The position numbers and the translations under genes were made by a program. From Rodentibacter myodis (GTDB lineage: Bacteria; Pseudomonadota; Gammaproteobacteria; Enterobacterales; Pasteurellaceae), in contig NZ_MLHQ01000023.1 in assembly GCF_001999305.1 (NCBI RefSeq), forward strand, positions 1 through 64,000: a stretch of DNA of 64,000 bases, read 5' to 3'. The notes under the pieces were generated by a model. It did no database searches and had not been told where the DNA came from. It was given only the letters and a program-made list of their open reading frames with translations. Of the stretch, positions 50,512 to 61,666 are shown piece after piece; position 1 is the first letter of the stretch, and each line of letters begins with the position of its first letter.

Positions 50512-51675
50512 ATGGCGGAGCAATACTACAAAATCGCACTCTTATTTAATGCTAATAAGGTTTACGATCGACAAGTTGTAGAAGGCATTGGACAATATAT
50601 TCAAGCCTCACAATGCACCTGGGATATTTTTGTAGAAGATGAATTTATTTATCACGCCGACACCATAAATCACCTGTCCATTGACGGCATTATTGCGGAT
50701 TTTGACGATCCAACAACCGCAGAACTGCTTAAACAAACTCATATTCCCACTATCGCCGTAGGCAGTTCTTATAAACAAACAGGTTTTTACCCGCACTTTC
50801 CTTATGTCGCCACCGACAATACTAAACTTATCGAAGTCGCCTTTTCACACCTTCAACAAAAAGGGCTTTCCCATTTTGCTTTTTACGGTATGCAAGTGGA
50901 AAGCGAAAAACATTGGTCAAAGGAACGAAAAAATGCCTTTGTTGCCTTAATGGAAAAACATCACCATCCCATTTATCTTTATGAAGGTAAACCGGTTCAG
51001 GCACAAAATTGGTTGGCAGAACAAGAAAAATTGATTGATTGGTTAAAAACCTTACCACCTCATACCGGTATTATCGCGGTGACAGACGCAAGAGCGCGCC
51101 ATCTCTTACAAGCCTGTGAATACAGTAAAATCGCCGTTCCTGAAGAACTCTGTGTGGTAGGCATTGATAATGAAGAATTGATCCAATACCTTTCGCGCGT
51201 ATCCTTATCTTCTGTGGAACAAGGTACAAGGGAAATTGGTTATCAAGCCGCAAAGTTATTACATCGCTTATTGAATGGGCAAAAAGTCGCCCACACGCCA
51301 CTCTTGATCCCACCTATTAGCGTACACGCACGCAATTCTACGGACTATCGCTCTCTCAGCGATCCCCTCGTGATACAGGCAATGCACTATATTCGCCATC
51401 GCGCCTGCCAAGGCATTAAAGTAGAACAAGTGCTTGATCATCTTGAAACATCACGTTCAAACCTTGAACAACGATTCAAAAAAGAAATGAATAAAACCAT
51501 TCACCGAGTGATTCACGAAGAAAAAATTTTACGGGCAAAGCAGTTATTACAACAAACCGACATCTCAATTCAGGAAATTTCCGAAATTTGCGGCTATCCG
51601 TCCATTCAATATTTTTACTCTGTTTTTAAGAAAGAATTTGGAATGACACCAACGGAATTTAGAAAGCAACCTTAA
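50512..51675 (+). CDS. xylR: Xylose operon activator XylR
   Basis: XylR activates the xyl genes when xylose is bound. The 387-residue protein has an N-terminal LacI-type ligand-binding domain (about 5-275, with DGIIADFDDPTTAELL and GIIAVTDARARHLLQAC) and a C-terminal AraC-type DNA-binding domain (about 285-385, with AKQLLQQTDISIQEISEICGYPSIQYFYSVFKKEFGMTPTEFR). This order matches E. coli XylR. It is placed after xylFGH, past a terminator. Confidence 0.96.
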   Translation: MAEQYYKIALLFNANKVYDRQVVEGIGQYIQASQCTWDIFVEDEFIYHADTINHLSIDGIIADFDDPTTAELLKQTHIPTIAVGSSYKQTGFYPHFPYVATDNTKLIEVAFSHLQQKGLSHFAFYGMQVESEKHWSKERKNAFVALMEKHHHPIYLYEGKPVQAQNWLAEQEKLIDWLKTLPPHTGIIAVTDARARHLLQACEYSKIAVPEELCVVGIDNEELIQYLSRVSLSSVEQGTREIGYQAAKLLHRLLNGQKVAHTPLLIPPISVHARNSTDYRSLSDPLVIQAMHYIRHRACQGIKVEQVLDHLETSRSNLEQRFKKEMNKTIHRVIHEEKILRAKQLLQQTDISIQEISEICGYPSIQYFYSVFKKEFGMTPTEFRKQP

Positions 51676-51718
51676 AAAAGCGCGATCAAAAATCTCACTG
51701 AATTTTGACCGCACTTTT
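51675..51718. repeat. USS hairpin, copy A of a 44-base direct repeat
   Basis: This sequence recurs at 52532-52575 with 39 of 44 bases identical, including the loop ATCTCRCTGAAT, which is not part of the USS. The right arm has the USS; the left arm is degenerate (GCGCGATC). The two copies bracket the glycosyltransferase gene. Confidence 0.85.
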
Positions 51719-52489
51719 TTATTTAAAAGTCACCGGTTTCATCAATAATTTTCGTTTTACTCTTATTAGTTCATTTTTTATTTTTTCTAATATTGATGTT
51801 TTGGTTTGGTTTTCGTAAACACGATCTCTGCCTTTTTGTAAGCTGCTTTCAAAAGGTTTATCCGGATGTAACACAAAATCTTGAACGCAGATTGCAGGTG
51901 AAAGTTGTAATATTTTATACTCTTTTTCGTTTAATAATTCTTCAAAGATAAGTGAGTCGATGGCGAGTTCCATCGGTTTATTTTTCACTTTATTAAGTAA
52001 ATAATTTGCCCCTTTTCGGGTAATGGTATAGCCGGCTGTACCGGATTGTTTAAAGGTTATGGGGTAAATAGATCGATTGCATTTTACTTCTTTTGGATTT
52101 TTAAAAATAATTTTGCCGTTAGCTTCTAATTTTAAAATATCCGTGCCGTTAGGGAGATAATCAATTTCTAATAACGCTTTTACGTTTTCCCCTAAATGAA
52201 TGTCATCTTCAAAAATATTAAGATAATCCAAATTTTGTTCTAAAAGGAAATCCCATAAAACGATATGGCTTAATGCACAAGCAATTTCGCCATCCCATAA
52301 TTTTGCTTTATCGGAACGATCAAGGGTAATATTAAATTTCTTGGCAACGTCTTCAATTTGATCGGGGGTGATGGCATCAAAAAATGCGAAAGGGATATTT
52401 TGTTTGCCGAATTGTTCTTCAATATGTTTTCGGCGTTCTACGGCGGTTGTTAAACTAATAACGTAATTATGCTGTGCTGTTCTGTGCAT
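51719..52489 (-). CDS. lpsA: LpsA-like lipooligosaccharide glycosyltransferase (GT25)
   Basis: A 256-residue family 25 glycosyltransferase. It opens with the family start YVISLTTAVERRKHIEEQF and has the acidic metal/nucleotide motif FEDDIHLGENV and GEIACALSHIVLWDFLL. Length and the position next to ribB match H. influenzae LpsA, which adds a hexose to the third heptose of the LOS inner core. Residue 151, which I recall as setting glucose or galactose choice in LpsA, is Thr here (QSGTAGYTITRKGA). The basic C-terminus could hold it at the membrane. The gene is framed by a direct repeat, and its ribosome binding site is weak. Confidence 0.8.
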   Translation of the reverse strand: MHRTAQHNYVISLTTAVERRKHIEEQFGKQNIPFAFFDAITPDQIEDVAKKFNITLDRSDKAKLWDGEIACALSHIVLWDFLLEQNLDYLNIFEDDIHLGENVKALLEIDYLPNGTDILKLEANGKIIFKNPKEVKCNRSIYPITFKQSGTAGYTITRKGANYLLNKVKNKPMELAIDSLIFEELLNEKEYKILQLSPAICVQDFVLHPDKPFESSLQKGRDRVYENQTKTSILEKIKNELIRVKRKLLMKPVTFK

Positions 52490-52531
52490 TAAAATTATCC
52501 TAAATTAGAAAGTAAACGAATATCTTTCATT

Positions 52532-52575
52532 AAAAAGTGCGGTTAAAAATCTCGCTGAATTTTAACCGCACTTTT
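52532..52575. repeat. USS hairpin, copy B of a 44-base direct repeat
   Basis: AAAAAGTGCGGTTAAAA and TTTTAACCGCACTTTT pair perfectly around the same loop seen in copy A at 51675-51718. It follows ribB on the minus strand and can act as its terminator. Confidence 0.85.
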
Positions 52576-52578
52576 GCA

Positions 52579-53226
52579 TTAAATATTGTGTGCTAAACGA
52601 TATTCCACCAGATCTTCTATGGTCAATACCGTATAACCAAATTTTTGGGCAAATTCAATAATCTCCGGGGCGCGAGCCATTGTGCCGTCATCGTTGGTGA
52701 TTTCACAAATGACACCGGCAGGTTTAAAGCCGGCAAGGCGGGCTAGATCTACCGAAGCTTCCGTATGTCCACGGCGGGCTAATACGCCGCCATTTACGGC
52801 TCTGAGGGGGAATACGTGTCCCGGTCGGTGCAAATCTTGTGGCTTTGCCCCTTCTGCAATGGCGGCTTGAATCGTGGTAACACGATCAGCGGCAGAAACA
52901 CCGGTGGATACGCCTTGAGCGGCTTCAATCGTTACCGTGAACGCCGTTTTGTTCACACTATTGTTGTGTTCCACCATTGGCGGTAAATCCAGTTGTTGGC
53001 ATAATTCATCGGTGATACATAGGCATACAATACCGCTCCCATAGCGAATTAATTTTGCCATTTGTTCCGTTGTAATGCTTTCGGCAGGGAAGATTAAATC
53101 GCCTTCATTTTCGCGATCTTCATCATCTAATACTAATACGCCGTTACCTTTTTTAAATGCGTTGATTGCGTTGAGTACGCGTGCTTCGGCGGTTGCGCCA
53201 AATGGGGATAAAATTGACTGATTCAT
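52579..53226 (-). CDS. ribB: 3,4-dihydroxy-2-butanone 4-phosphate synthase
   Basis: RibB makes the four-carbon precursor of riboflavin from ribulose 5-phosphate. The 215-residue stand-alone form has the metal and catalytic motif [45 protein letters not shown], and [33 protein letters not shown]. It is a single gene under an FMN riboswitch about 95 bases upstream. It is divergent from nadR. Confidence 0.98.
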   Translation of the reverse strand: MNQSILSPFGATAEARVLNAINAFKKGNGVLVLDDEDRENEGDLIFPAESITTEQMAKLIRYGSGIVCLCITDELCQQLDLPPMVEHNNSVNKTAFTVTIEAAQGVSTGVSAADRVTTIQAAIAEGAKPQDLHRPGHVFPLRAVNGGVLARRGHTEASVDLARLAGFKPAGVICEITNDDGTMARAPEIIEFAQKFGYTVLTIEDLVEYRLAHNI

Positions 53227-53293
53227 CGTAATTTCCTTTATTGTTTAACACTAAAATTAACCAGAATCAGGGCTGAGAAATACAAATAAAAAG

Positions 53294-53317
53294 AACGGGT
53301 TGGGAATCCAATCCGTT
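53294..53317 (-). terminator. Expression platform terminator of the ribB riboswitch
   Basis: On the minus strand AACGGATTGG pairs with CCAACCCGTT (one A-C mismatch) and is followed by CTTTTTATTT. It lies just past the aptamer and before ribB, as expected for FMN-dependent termination. Confidence 0.8.
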
Positions 53318-53323
53318 TTATTC

Positions 53324-53472
53324 TCTTTCATCCAGACTTTACTGTCGGCTTTGGAATTTCACCAAATCTGCTAACCTTAAAAGCGAAAAAATTTATGAGA
53401 AAATTGACCGCACTTTTAAGCGCTCGTGGGCTTTACCACCGGTAGGGAATTTCACCCTGCCCTGAGAATGCG
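53324..53472 (-). promoter_or_regulatory. FMN riboswitch (RFN element)
   Basis: On the minus strand the conserved blocks occur in order: AGGGCAGGGTGAAATTCCC, ACCGGTGGTAAAGCC, a variable arm, GGTGAAATTCC, CCGACAGTAAAGTC and GGATGAAAGAG. High FMN should promote the downstream terminator and switch ribB off. The variable arm contains a USS (53407-53416) within its expanded stem. The rest of the 350-base gap holds the nadR promoter region, which I cannot place exactly. Confidence 0.95.
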
Positions 53473-53575
53473 GAGCTAAGTATAACGCAAAATAAAAAGG
53501 TGCAAAATCAGAACGTGAAAAATATTTTCATTTCGCCTACAATGGGACATTCAATCCTGTTCGGCGAGAAGGTAA

Positions 53576-54685
<1,110 letters not shown>

Positions 54686-54686
54686 T

Positions 54687-55370
54687 ATGATTCTATTCGC
54701 AGGCGATCCTCACGGGGATTATCAACATCTTTATCCTTTCGTTAAAGCTAATGACAATGTTGCCTTAATTATTTTGGGTGACTTGCAGCTTTCTTCGCCT
54801 GATGAATTAGATAAGCTGGCACAATATTGCGATATTTGGTTTATTCACGGCAATCACGACAGCAAAACCGTTGCGGCTTTTGAGGCTATTTGGGGAAGCA
54901 AGTGGAAAACCCGTAATCTGCATAATCGTGTTGAAGAAATTCAAGGCGTGCGTATTGCAGGTCTTGGTGGGGTATTCCGTGGACAAATTTGGATGCCGCC
55001 GAATCGTCCGATGTTTTTTGACCCTATTCACTATTGCCAATACAGTTCTCAAGAAAAAATCTGGCGTGGTGGCGTGCCATTGCGTCATCGCACCTCAATT
55101 TTTCCTTCCGATATTGAAGTTCTGGAAAATAAACAAGCCGATATTTTGATCTGCCACGAAGCCCCTAAGCCTCATCCAATGGGCTTTCAGGTGATCAATG
55201 ACTTGGCAGATAAAATGGGTGTAAAACATATTTTCCACGGACATCACCACGAAAATGTCATTTATAACACACAATATTCTTACCAAATCACCAATGTTGG
55301 GTTTCGTAGTTTAGCGGATATTAACGGAAATTATTTGTTGAAAACGATTGATGATCGAGAAGGACGATAA
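54687..55370 (+). CDS. Calcineurin-like metallophosphoesterase
   Basis: A 227-residue metallophosphoesterase. The metal motifs appear in order: GDPHGDYQHL, ILGDLQL, IHGNHDSK, ICHEAP and FHGHHHEN. No signal peptide is seen. It is almost fused to nadR (one base between stop and start), so it is translated with it; a role in clearing nucleotide or phosphoribosyl intermediates is possible but is only an inference. The substrate is unknown. Confidence 0.85.
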   Translation: MILFAGDPHGDYQHLYPFVKANDNVALIILGDLQLSSPDELDKLAQYCDIWFIHGNHDSKTVAAFEAIWGSKWKTRNLHNRVEEIQGVRIAGLGGVFRGQIWMPPNRPMFFDPIHYCQYSSQEKIWRGGVPLRHRTSIFPSDIEVLENKQADILICHEAPKPHPMGFQVINDLADKMGVKHIFHGHHHENVIYNTQYSYQITNVGFRSLADINGNYLLKTIDDREGR

Positions 55371-55428
55371 AACATCAAGCAATTTGACCGTTTAAGAAAA
55401 TAAATAGAATTGGAATATAAAACAGAAA

Positions 55429-55505
55429 TGGCGCACCCGAAAGGATTCGAACCTTTGACCGCTCGGTTCGTAGCCGAGTACTCTATCCAGCTGAGCTACG
55501 GGTGC
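55429..55505 (-). tRNA. tRNA-Arg (ACG)
   Basis: A 77-base cloverleaf with encoded CCA. The acceptor stem is GCACCCG/CGGGTGC. The anticodon arm is CTCGG-CTACGAA-CCGAG with anticodon ACG, normally edited to ICG. The T arm reads AAAGG-TTCGAAT-CCTTT. Confidence 0.98.
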
Positions 55506-55558
55506 GTAGTGATTTTTTATTTAACCTTAACCATTTAAAAGATAGAGTCGATTTAAAA

Positions 55559-55635
55559 TGGCGCACCCGAGAGGATTCGAACCTCTGACCGCTCGGTTCG
55601 TAGCCGAGTACTCTATCCAGCTGAGCTACGGGTGC
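55559..55635 (-). tRNA. tRNA-Arg (ACG), second copy
   Basis: It is identical to the copy at 55429 except for one T-stem pair: AGAGG/CCTCT in place of AAAGG/CCTTT. It has anticodon ACG and an encoded CCA. The spacer between the two is 53 bases. Confidence 0.98.
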
Positions 55636-55655
55636 AGAATAAATAAAAACACAAA

Positions 55656-55749
55656 TGGCGGTGAGAGAGGGATTCGAACCCTCGATGGAGTTTTTGACCC
55701 CATACTCCCTTAGCAGGGGAGCGCCTTCAGCCTACTCGGCCATCTCACC
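55656..55749 (-). tRNA. tRNA-Ser (GCT)
   Basis: A 94-base class II tRNA with acceptor stem GGTGAGA/TCTCACC, anticodon stem CTCCC-CTGCTAA-GGGAG (anticodon GCT), a long variable arm, and encoded CCA. It is the first tRNA transcribed in the Ser-Arg-Arg cluster. Confidence 0.98.
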
Positions 55750-55851
55750 ACGTTGGTGTGTGGGCGGTATGATACGTTTTTTAGAAAATATGTCAAACCC
55801 TTTTTTCCAAAAAAAGATCATTTGAATATTTTATCTTCAGATTGTGCAAAT

Positions 55852-55894
55852 AAAGTGCGGTTGGTAAAACATCATTATTTTTGACCGCACTTTT
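55852..55894 (-). terminator. USS inverted pair after rep
   Basis: AAAGTGCGGT and ACCGCACTTTT face each other across a 22-base loop. The inner arm overlaps the rep stop codon. Confidence 0.6.
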
Positions 55895-57905
55895 ATCCCT
55901 TCAAAATCGCACGCAAACGATCTAACTGACTTTGCGTTTGTTGCTGTTTCTGTTCTGTCGTTAATTTGGGTTTGTCGCGTTCCCACATCACATCATCACT
56001 TGGTAATTCGGCTAAAAAACGACTTGGCTCGGGGCGAATTAATTCACCGTATTGACGGCGTTCACGGCACAATGAAAAGGTCAATTCTTTTTGCGCACGC
56101 GTAATCCCTACATAGGCTAAACGGCGTTCTTCTTCCACGTTATCATCATCAATACTGGTTTGATGTGGCAAAATCCCTTCTTCCATACCAATCAGATACA
56201 CATAAGGAAATTCCAATCCTTTAGATGCGTGCAAGGTCATCAACTGCACTTGATCGCTTTCGTCATCGTCTTCACCCCGTTCCAGCATATCACGCAAGGT
56301 AAGGCGTGTTACCACTTGATTGAGGTTCATCGGCTCGTTGGTTTCATCCCCTTTTAGCATATCCGCCACCCAATCAAACAAGGTTGCTACATTTTTACTT
56401 TGCATTTCCGCAGCTTTCGGGCTGGGGGCGTATTCGTATAAATATTCTTCATAATGAATTGTCGACAACATTGCACGCACCGCACGTTCCGGCTCTGCAC
56501 GTTGTACTTCATCATTCAATGCCACCACCCATCTGCCAAATTTTTGCAACGCATCATAGGCTTTTGGCGTAATACGTTGGATAAGCTCAACTTCAAAAAT
56601 CGCATCAAACAGACTTATATGCTTTTCCTGAGCCAATTCCCCCAGTTTTTGTAAAGTTGCCGTGCCAATCTCACGTTTTGGCGTGTTCACAATACGTAAA
56701 AATGCCGCATCATCATCTTGATTTACCACTAATCGCAAATACGCCATCATATCCTTAATTTCCGCACGGGAGAAAAAAGACGTGCCGCCTGAAATCTTGT
56801 ATGGAATACGGTTTTGCATTAACACCTTTTCCAATAGACGGGATTGATGATTGCCACGATACAAAATGGCGTAATCTTTATATTTTGTCTTACGGCTAAA
56901 ACGGTGGGCGATAAGTTCCGCCACAATACGCTCCGCTTCGTGTTCTTCATTCTTGGCTTCAATGACCAACAATTTCTCCCCTTCACCAATATTGGAAAAC
57001 AACTTTTTATCGAACACGTGGTCGTTATTATCGATAAGAATATTGGCACAATGCAAAATACGTTGGGTAGAACGATAATTTTGTTCCAATTTAATCACTT
57101 GTAAGCGTGGAAAATCATCGCGTAGGCGAACCATATTTTCCGGTCTTGCACCACGCCACGAGTAAATGGACTGATCGTCATCGCCCACCACAGTAAAACA
57201 CGCACGATCGCCCACCAGCAATTTGATCAATTCATATTGGCTTGTGTTGGTATCTTGATATTCGTCCACCAACAAATAGCGAATTTTTGCCTGCCATTTT
57301 GAGCGCACTTCTTCATTTTGTTTAAACAGCAAAGTGGGCAACATAATCAAATCATCAAAATCTAACGCATTGTAAGCACGAAGTTGTGCCCTATAACGCT
57401 CATAACATTTCGCAAAGGTTTGGTATTTGCCATCACGGGCTAAGGTGAAGGCTTGTTTTGGGGAAATTAAATCATTCTTCCAATTAGAAATGACTGCCAC
57501 CAATTCACGCAGTAAATCTTTATCTTCTTTCAACACATCGGCGGTCAATTCTTTTAATAAGGCAAGTTGATCCTGTTCATCAAACAAAGTCATATTCGCC
57601 TTAAAGCCAAGGGCTTTATATTCCCGCTTAATGATGTCAAAACCAAGTGTGTGGAAAGTCGATATAGTCAGCCCTTTGGTCGATTCTTTGCCGATAGAAT
57701 GTGCTACCCGCTCTTTCATTTCACGTGCGGCTTTGTTTGTGAAGGTAACGGCGGCAATTTGGCGGGGAGAATAACCGCACTTGGCGATCAAATGAGCGAT
57801 TTTATTAATAATGACACGGGTTTTTCCCGAACCTGCACCGGCAAGCACAAGGCAAGGACCGGTAACGTATTCTACCGCTTGTTGTTGTTGAGGATTGAGT
57901 TTCAT
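55893..57905 (-). CDS. rep: ATP-dependent DNA helicase Rep
   Basis: Rep is a 3'-5' UvrD-family helicase that helps forks pass obstacles. From the ATG at 57905 ([14 protein letters not shown]) it has 670 residues. Motifs are [49 protein letters not shown] and [12 protein letters not shown]. The longer upstream frame is not needed. It is the last gene of the waaA-coaD-lipoprotein-rep unit. Confidence 0.96.
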   Translation of the reverse strand: MKLNPQQQQAVEYVTGPCLVLAGAGSGKTRVIINKIAHLIAKCGYSPRQIAAVTFTNKAAREMKERVAHSIGKESTKGLTISTFHTLGFDIIKREYKALGFKANMTLFDEQDQLALLKELTADVLKEDKDLLRELVAVISNWKNDLISPKQAFTLARDGKYQTFAKCYERYRAQLRAYNALDFDDLIMLPTLLFKQNEEVRSKWQAKIRYLLVDEYQDTNTSQYELIKLLVGDRACFTVVGDDDQSIYSWRGARPENMVRLRDDFPRLQVIKLEQNYRSTQRILHCANILIDNNDHVFDKKLFSNIGEGEKLLVIEAKNEEHEAERIVAELIAHRFSRKTKYKDYAILYRGNHQSRLLEKVLMQNRIPYKISGGTSFFSRAEIKDMMAYLRLVVNQDDDAAFLRIVNTPKREIGTATLQKLGELAQEKHISLFDAIFEVELIQRITPKAYDALQKFGRWVVALNDEVQRAEPERAVRAMLSTIHYEEYLYEYAPSPKAAEMQSKNVATLFDWVADMLKGDETNEPMNLNQVVTRLTLRDMLERGEDDDESDQVQLMTLHASKGLEFPYVYLIGMEEGILPHQTSIDDDNVEEERRLAYVGITRAQKELTFSLCRERRQYGELIRPEPSRFLAELPSDDVMWERDKPKLTTEQKQQQTQSQLDRLRAILKG

Positions 57906-57915
57906 ATATAAATCA

Positions 57916-58125
57916 TCACTGCGCCCAAACATAGGGCAATAACACCGTATCCAACAAAAAAGATAACGGTAAATCTAAAATCGGTAAGCCCCACTGTTGA
58001 GCCATTTCTAAATCATAGGCTGCGCCGGCGTAGGCGGTGTATTTTTCTGAAGGATCAATTAATTTCACCACCGTGCCACAACCGGATAGGGCGAAAAGTG
58101 CGGTTAAAAAAATGAACCTTTTCAT
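57916..58125 (-). CDS. YceK/DUF1375-like small lipoprotein
   Basis: A 69-residue predicted lipoprotein. The lipobox LSGC ends the signal sequence [16 protein letters not shown], and the mature part ([25 protein letters not shown]) resembles the YceK/YidQ family, whose function is not known. Its ATG overlaps the coaD stop by 4 bases. A USS (58095-58104) encodes TALF in the hydrophobic core of the signal. About 10 bases separate it from rep. Confidence 0.85.
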   Translation of the reverse strand: MKRFIFLTALFALSGCGTVVKLIDPSEKYTAYAGAAYDLEMAQQWGLPILDLPLSFLLDTVLLPYVWAQ

Positions 58126-58592
58126 TTTTTCTGCAAGGCTTGAAACACAGGCTCAGGCACGAGTTCCGCCACATCACCGCCGTGCAAATAAATTTCACGC
58201 ACAATGGTGGAGGAAACAAACGCCCACTTTTCTGTGGGCGGGAAAAATAAACTATCCACTCCCTCCGTTAATAGCCGATTGAGTGCGGCAAGTTGAAGCT
58301 CATATTCAAAATCTGTTGTCGTCCGCACGCCACGGATAATGGCGGAAATAGAATGTTTTTTAATCACCTTTGCCAATAAATCGGAAAAACCAAATACTTC
58401 CACATTCGCGAATGGCGAAACAGATTGCCGCACCAATCCCACACGTTCATCCAAAGAAAACAGTGGCTTTTTACTCGGGCTGTTTGCCACGGCAACCAAA
58501 ACTTTCGGAAAAATGACCGCACTTCGCTTGATAATATCCAAATGCCCGTTGGTGATGGGATCAAAAGTACCGGGGTAAATCACTGTTGTCAT
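58122..58592 (-). CDS. coaD: Phosphopantetheine adenylyltransferase
   Basis: CoaD makes dephospho-CoA from 4'-phosphopantetheine and ATP. The 156-residue nucleotidyltransferase has [10 protein letters not shown] (8-17) and the late motif VSSTIVREI that replaces ISSTxxR. It overlaps waaA upstream by 4 bases and the lipoprotein gene downstream by 4 bases, so the unit is translationally coupled. waaA-coaD adjacency is common in gammaproteobacteria. Confidence 0.97.
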   Translation of the reverse strand: MTTVIYPGTFDPITNGHLDIIKRSAVIFPKVLVAVANSPSKKPLFSLDERVGLVRQSVSPFANVEVFGFSDLLAKVIKKHSISAIIRGVRTTTDFEYELQLAALNRLLTEGVDSLFFPPTEKWAFVSSTIVREIYLHGGDVAELVPEPVFQALQKK

Positions 58593-59872
58593 AGGTTGCG
58601 TTCCAAATAAGGTTTTAATAAATCCAACAAACGTTGCAATGCGCCGCGATTTTCAATTAAGACTTCATAACCGGCATTGCCAAGGCGTTCTCGGGCTGTT
58701 TTTGAATTTAACAATGCTTCTACCGCACGCTCCAAGGCTTCCGGCGTGGAATTTACCTCAAGCACGCCTTGCACTTCCAGCAACATTCTAAACACTTCGG
58801 GAAAATTAAAAGTATGCTTGCCGCTGATAACGGGAATTTTAAACGCCAGCGGTTCAAGAGGATTATGCCCACCGTGTTTGACAAGACTGCCACCTACAAA
58901 GGCGATGTCGGAAATGCCGTATAACAACATCATCTCGCCCATTGAATCCCCCAAAATCACTTGCGTGTCGGCATTGGGACATTCACCGGAGGAACGGCGG
59001 ATAAATTGGAATTTTCCCTTTTCAATCAACTCGGCAACGGGATTAAAGCGTTCCGGATGGCGTGGCACGAGCAATAGCAACAAATGAGGATATTTTTTTA
59101 AAAGTCGGCGATGGGTTTGTAAGATAATTTCTTCTTCCCCTTCGTGCGTACTGGCGGCAATCCAAATGGGGCGTTGTTGCACCCATTGTTCACGCAAAGC
59201 GTGGATTTGCTCAAGTAATGCCGAATTAATGGTTAAATCGTATTTGATGTTGCCGGTGAGTTTAAGTTTACTTTTCGCATAACCCAATGCTAAAAAACGC
59301 TTTCCGCTAATGTGATCTTGAGGGGCAATCAGACTAATTTGCGACCACATTCCTTGTAAACGGGCGCGCACTTTGCCATATCGTCTTGCCGAACGTGCGG
59401 ACAAGCGTGCATTTGCCACAATAAACGGCACATTTCGATGATAAAGCTGTTGAATGAGGTTCGGCCAAAGTTCTGTTTCAATCACGATACAGAGTTTTGG
59501 TTGAACAAAATCGATAAAACGATTAATCGCAAACGGCAAATCATAGGGCAAATAACAATGCGTCACACTATCGCCAAATGCGGCTTTTACCCGATCGGAA
59601 CCGGTGGGCGTAACAGTCGTAAACGTGATGGATAATTCGGGATAATCTTGTTGAATACGGAATACCAAAGGTGTGGCGGCAATCACTTCGCCTACGGAAG
59701 CGGCGTGAATCACCACTCCATTGGGCGTAGGACGGGATAAATTGTTGTAATCACCGTAACGCTCCCCCAGTCTTTTACGGTAATTCGGAGCTTTAAACCC
59801 ACGTAACCACATAAAAAACAGCACTAAGGGCTGAATCAGGAACATTAAGCCGGTATAAAAAAAACGCCACAT
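58589..59872 (-). CDS. waaA: Kdo transferase WaaA
   Basis: WaaA transfers Kdo to lipid A precursors at the inner face of the cytoplasmic membrane. In Haemophilus the enzyme adds a single Kdo. The 427-residue GT-B protein has an N-terminal hydrophobic anchor (about 2-25), then [18 protein letters not shown], the IETELWPNL motif and late [16 protein letters not shown]. It heads the operon and is divergent from the LgtF-like gene. Confidence 0.95.
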   Translation of the reverse strand: MWRFFYTGLMFLIQPLVLFFMWLRGFKAPNYRKRLGERYGDYNNLSRPTPNGVVIHAASVGEVIAATPLVFRIQQDYPELSITFTTVTPTGSDRVKAAFGDSVTHCYLPYDLPFAINRFIDFVQPKLCIVIETELWPNLIQQLYHRNVPFIVANARLSARSARRYGKVRARLQGMWSQISLIAPQDHISGKRFLALGYAKSKLKLTGNIKYDLTINSALLEQIHALREQWVQQRPIWIAASTHEGEEEIILQTHRRLLKKYPHLLLLLVPRHPERFNPVAELIEKGKFQFIRRSSGECPNADTQVILGDSMGEMMLLYGISDIAFVGGSLVKHGGHNPLEPLAFKIPVISGKHTFNFPEVFRMLLEVQGVLEVNSTPEALERAVEALLNSKTARERLGNAGYEVLIENRGALQRLLDLLKPYLERNL

Positions 59873-59933
59873 AAATGAAATTCGGTTATACTCTGAAAAA
59901 TTTCGGCTAGTATATCAAAAAAGGGATAATAAG

Positions 59934-60692
59934 ATGCCAACAATTAGCGTTGCGATGATTGTAAAAAATGAAGGACAGGATTTAGCAAAATGCCTTGATA
60001 CGGTGAAAGATTGGGTGGATGAAATCGTCATTTTAGATTCCGGCAGCACAGATAATACCAAAGAAATTGCCTTATCCTACGGTGCAAAATTTTACCAAAA
60101 TACCGATTGGCAAGGCTTTGGAAAACAACGCCAACTCGCCCAACAATATGTCACCGGCGATTATGTGTTTTGGCTGGATGCCGATGAGCGGGTAACGGCG
60201 GAATTACAAAAAACGATTCAACAAGCAGTACAGAAAAATGCCGAAAACACCATTTATGAAATACCTCGGGTAAGCGAAGTATTTGGACGGGAAATTCGTC
60301 ATTCCGGTTGGTATCCCGATTATGTCGTGCGTTTATACCGCACCGGTGAGGCAGGCTATAATGATTCCCTCGTACACGAAAAAGTCTGCTATCCCGCCGG
60401 CACAAAAGTTGAACGATTAAAAGGCGATTTGGAACATTTCACCTACAAAAATATTCATCATTATTTGGTAAAATCTGCCGGTTACGCAAAAGCTTGGGCA
60501 GATCAACGCCAAGCGAAAGGGAAAAAAGCCTCGTTATTTCAAGGAATCAGCCACGCACTTGGTTGTTTTGTGAAAATGTATATCCTAAAGGCAGGTTTTT
60601 TAGATGGCAAACAAGGCTTTCTGCTTGCCGTGCTTTCCGCCCATTCCACCTTCGTAAAATATGCGGATTTATGGGAACGGGCGCAACATTAA
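59934..60692 (+). CDS. lgtF: LgtF/WaaE-like inner-core glycosyltransferase (GT2)
   Basis: A 252-residue family 2 glycosyltransferase. It opens with [18 protein letters not shown] and contains [14 protein letters not shown], the DXD-type motif FWLDADERV and a late [12 protein letters not shown]. In H. influenzae the gene next to waaA at this position is lgtF, which adds glucose to the first heptose of the LOS core. Family and neighbourhood agree, but KdtX or WaaE names are used for relatives. It is divergent from waaA. Confidence 0.82.
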   Translation: MPTISVAMIVKNEGQDLAKCLDTVKDWVDEIVILDSGSTDNTKEIALSYGAKFYQNTDWQGFGKQRQLAQQYVTGDYVFWLDADERVTAELQKTIQQAVQKNAENTIYEIPRVSEVFGREIRHSGWYPDYVVRLYRTGEAGYNDSLVHEKVCYPAGTKVERLKGDLEHFTYKNIHHYLVKSAGYAKAWADQRQAKGKKASLFQGISHALGCFVKMYILKAGFLDGKQGFLLAVLSAHSTFVKYADLWERAQH

Positions 60693-60693
60693 C

Positions 60694-60725
60694 AAAAAGT
60701 GCGGTTAAAATTAACCGCACTTTTT
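60694..60725. terminator. USS inverted pair between lgtF and tpiA
   Basis: AAAAAGTGCGGTTAA and TTAACCGCACTTTTT form a perfect 15-bp stem between two convergent genes, with A and T runs suited to both directions. Confidence 0.85.
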
Positions 60726-60743
60726 CTCTCACCAAACGAAAAA

Positions 60744-61511
60744 TTAGTTTTTCGCTGCTGCCGCTGCTTTTACAATCACGGCAAATGCAGGCGCTTTTAA
60801 TGATGCACCGCCTACTAATGCGCCATCAATATCCGGTTGGGTGAATAATTCTGCCGCATTGGCATCATTTACCGAACCGCCATATTGAATAATCACTTGA
60901 TCGGCAACCGCTTGAGATTTCGCCGCGATATGACCACGGATAAAGGCGTGAACCGCTTGTGCTTGAGCAGGCGTTGCAGATTTGCCGGTTCCGATTGCCC
61001 AAATTGGCTCATAAGCAATAACGGCACCATTGAATGCTTCAACACCTAATGCGTTAATCACCGCATCAATTTGACGGGCGCAAACTTCTTCGGTTTTACC
61101 CGCTTCATTTTCTGCTTCAGATTCACCAATACACAATACCGGCACTAAGCCTGCCTCTTTTAATGCGGCGAATTTTTTCGCAATAAATTCATCACTTTCT
61201 TTGTGATAAGTACGGCGTTCAGAGTGACCGATAATGATATATTTCGCCCCAAAATCTTTTAACATTTCAGTGGAAATATCACCGGTAAATGCACCTTTCA
61301 CATTCACATCTACATTCTGTGCGCCAAGTGAAATTTGACTGCCGGCAAGGGCTGCTTCCGCTTCAGCCAAATACATTACCGGTGGTGCGATCGCCACATC
61401 ACAACCTTCAACGCCGGCAAGCTCGGCTTTTAAACCTTCAATTAATTCTTTGGTAAAGGCTTTGCTACCGTTTAATTTCCAGTTACCCATAACTAAAGGA
61501 CGACGTGCCAT
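60744..61511 (-). CDS. tpiA: Triosephosphate isomerase
   Basis: TpiA interconverts dihydroxyacetone phosphate and glyceraldehyde 3-phosphate. The 255-residue protein has Lys12 in MGNWKLNG, His96 in IIGHSERR, Glu168 in [12 protein letters not shown] and the phosphate site GGSVNDANA and [10 protein letters not shown]. It is divergent from the acetyltransferase-like gene, with 155 bases between the starts. Confidence 0.98.
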   Translation of the reverse strand: MARRPLVMGNWKLNGSKAFTKELIEGLKAELAGVEGCDVAIAPPVMYLAEAEAALAGSQISLGAQNVDVNVKGAFTGDISTEMLKDFGAKYIIIGHSERRTYHKESDEFIAKKFAALKEAGLVPVLCIGESEAENEAGKTEEVCARQIDAVINALGVEAFNGAVIAYEPIWAIGTGKSATPAQAQAVHAFIRGHIAAKSQAVADQVIIQYGGSVNDANAAELFTQPDIDGALVGGASLKAPAFAVIVKAAAAAKN

Positions 61512-61666
61512 TTTTGATTTCTCCGTATTAATTAAAAAAACTTGGCTACTATATCAAATTTTCACTGTTATTCTTTGTTCAAAATCATAAATTAAAAAAT
61601 TTTTTTTCGTGAACGTGATTCTTTGGCGTGAAAAAGCTACAATCTACTGTATAGAATCAATAAAAA

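Noticed and set aside
52441-52495. CTGTGCTGTTCTGTG near the glycosyltransferase start as a phase-variable repeat
   Set aside because: The repeats are imperfect and too few; no tetranucleotide tract of the kind that switches LOS genes is present.
55429-55749. tRNA cluster as an integration site
   Set aside because: The flanks are ordinary genes, and no duplicated tRNA end or integrase is seen; the two tRNA-Arg copies are complete.
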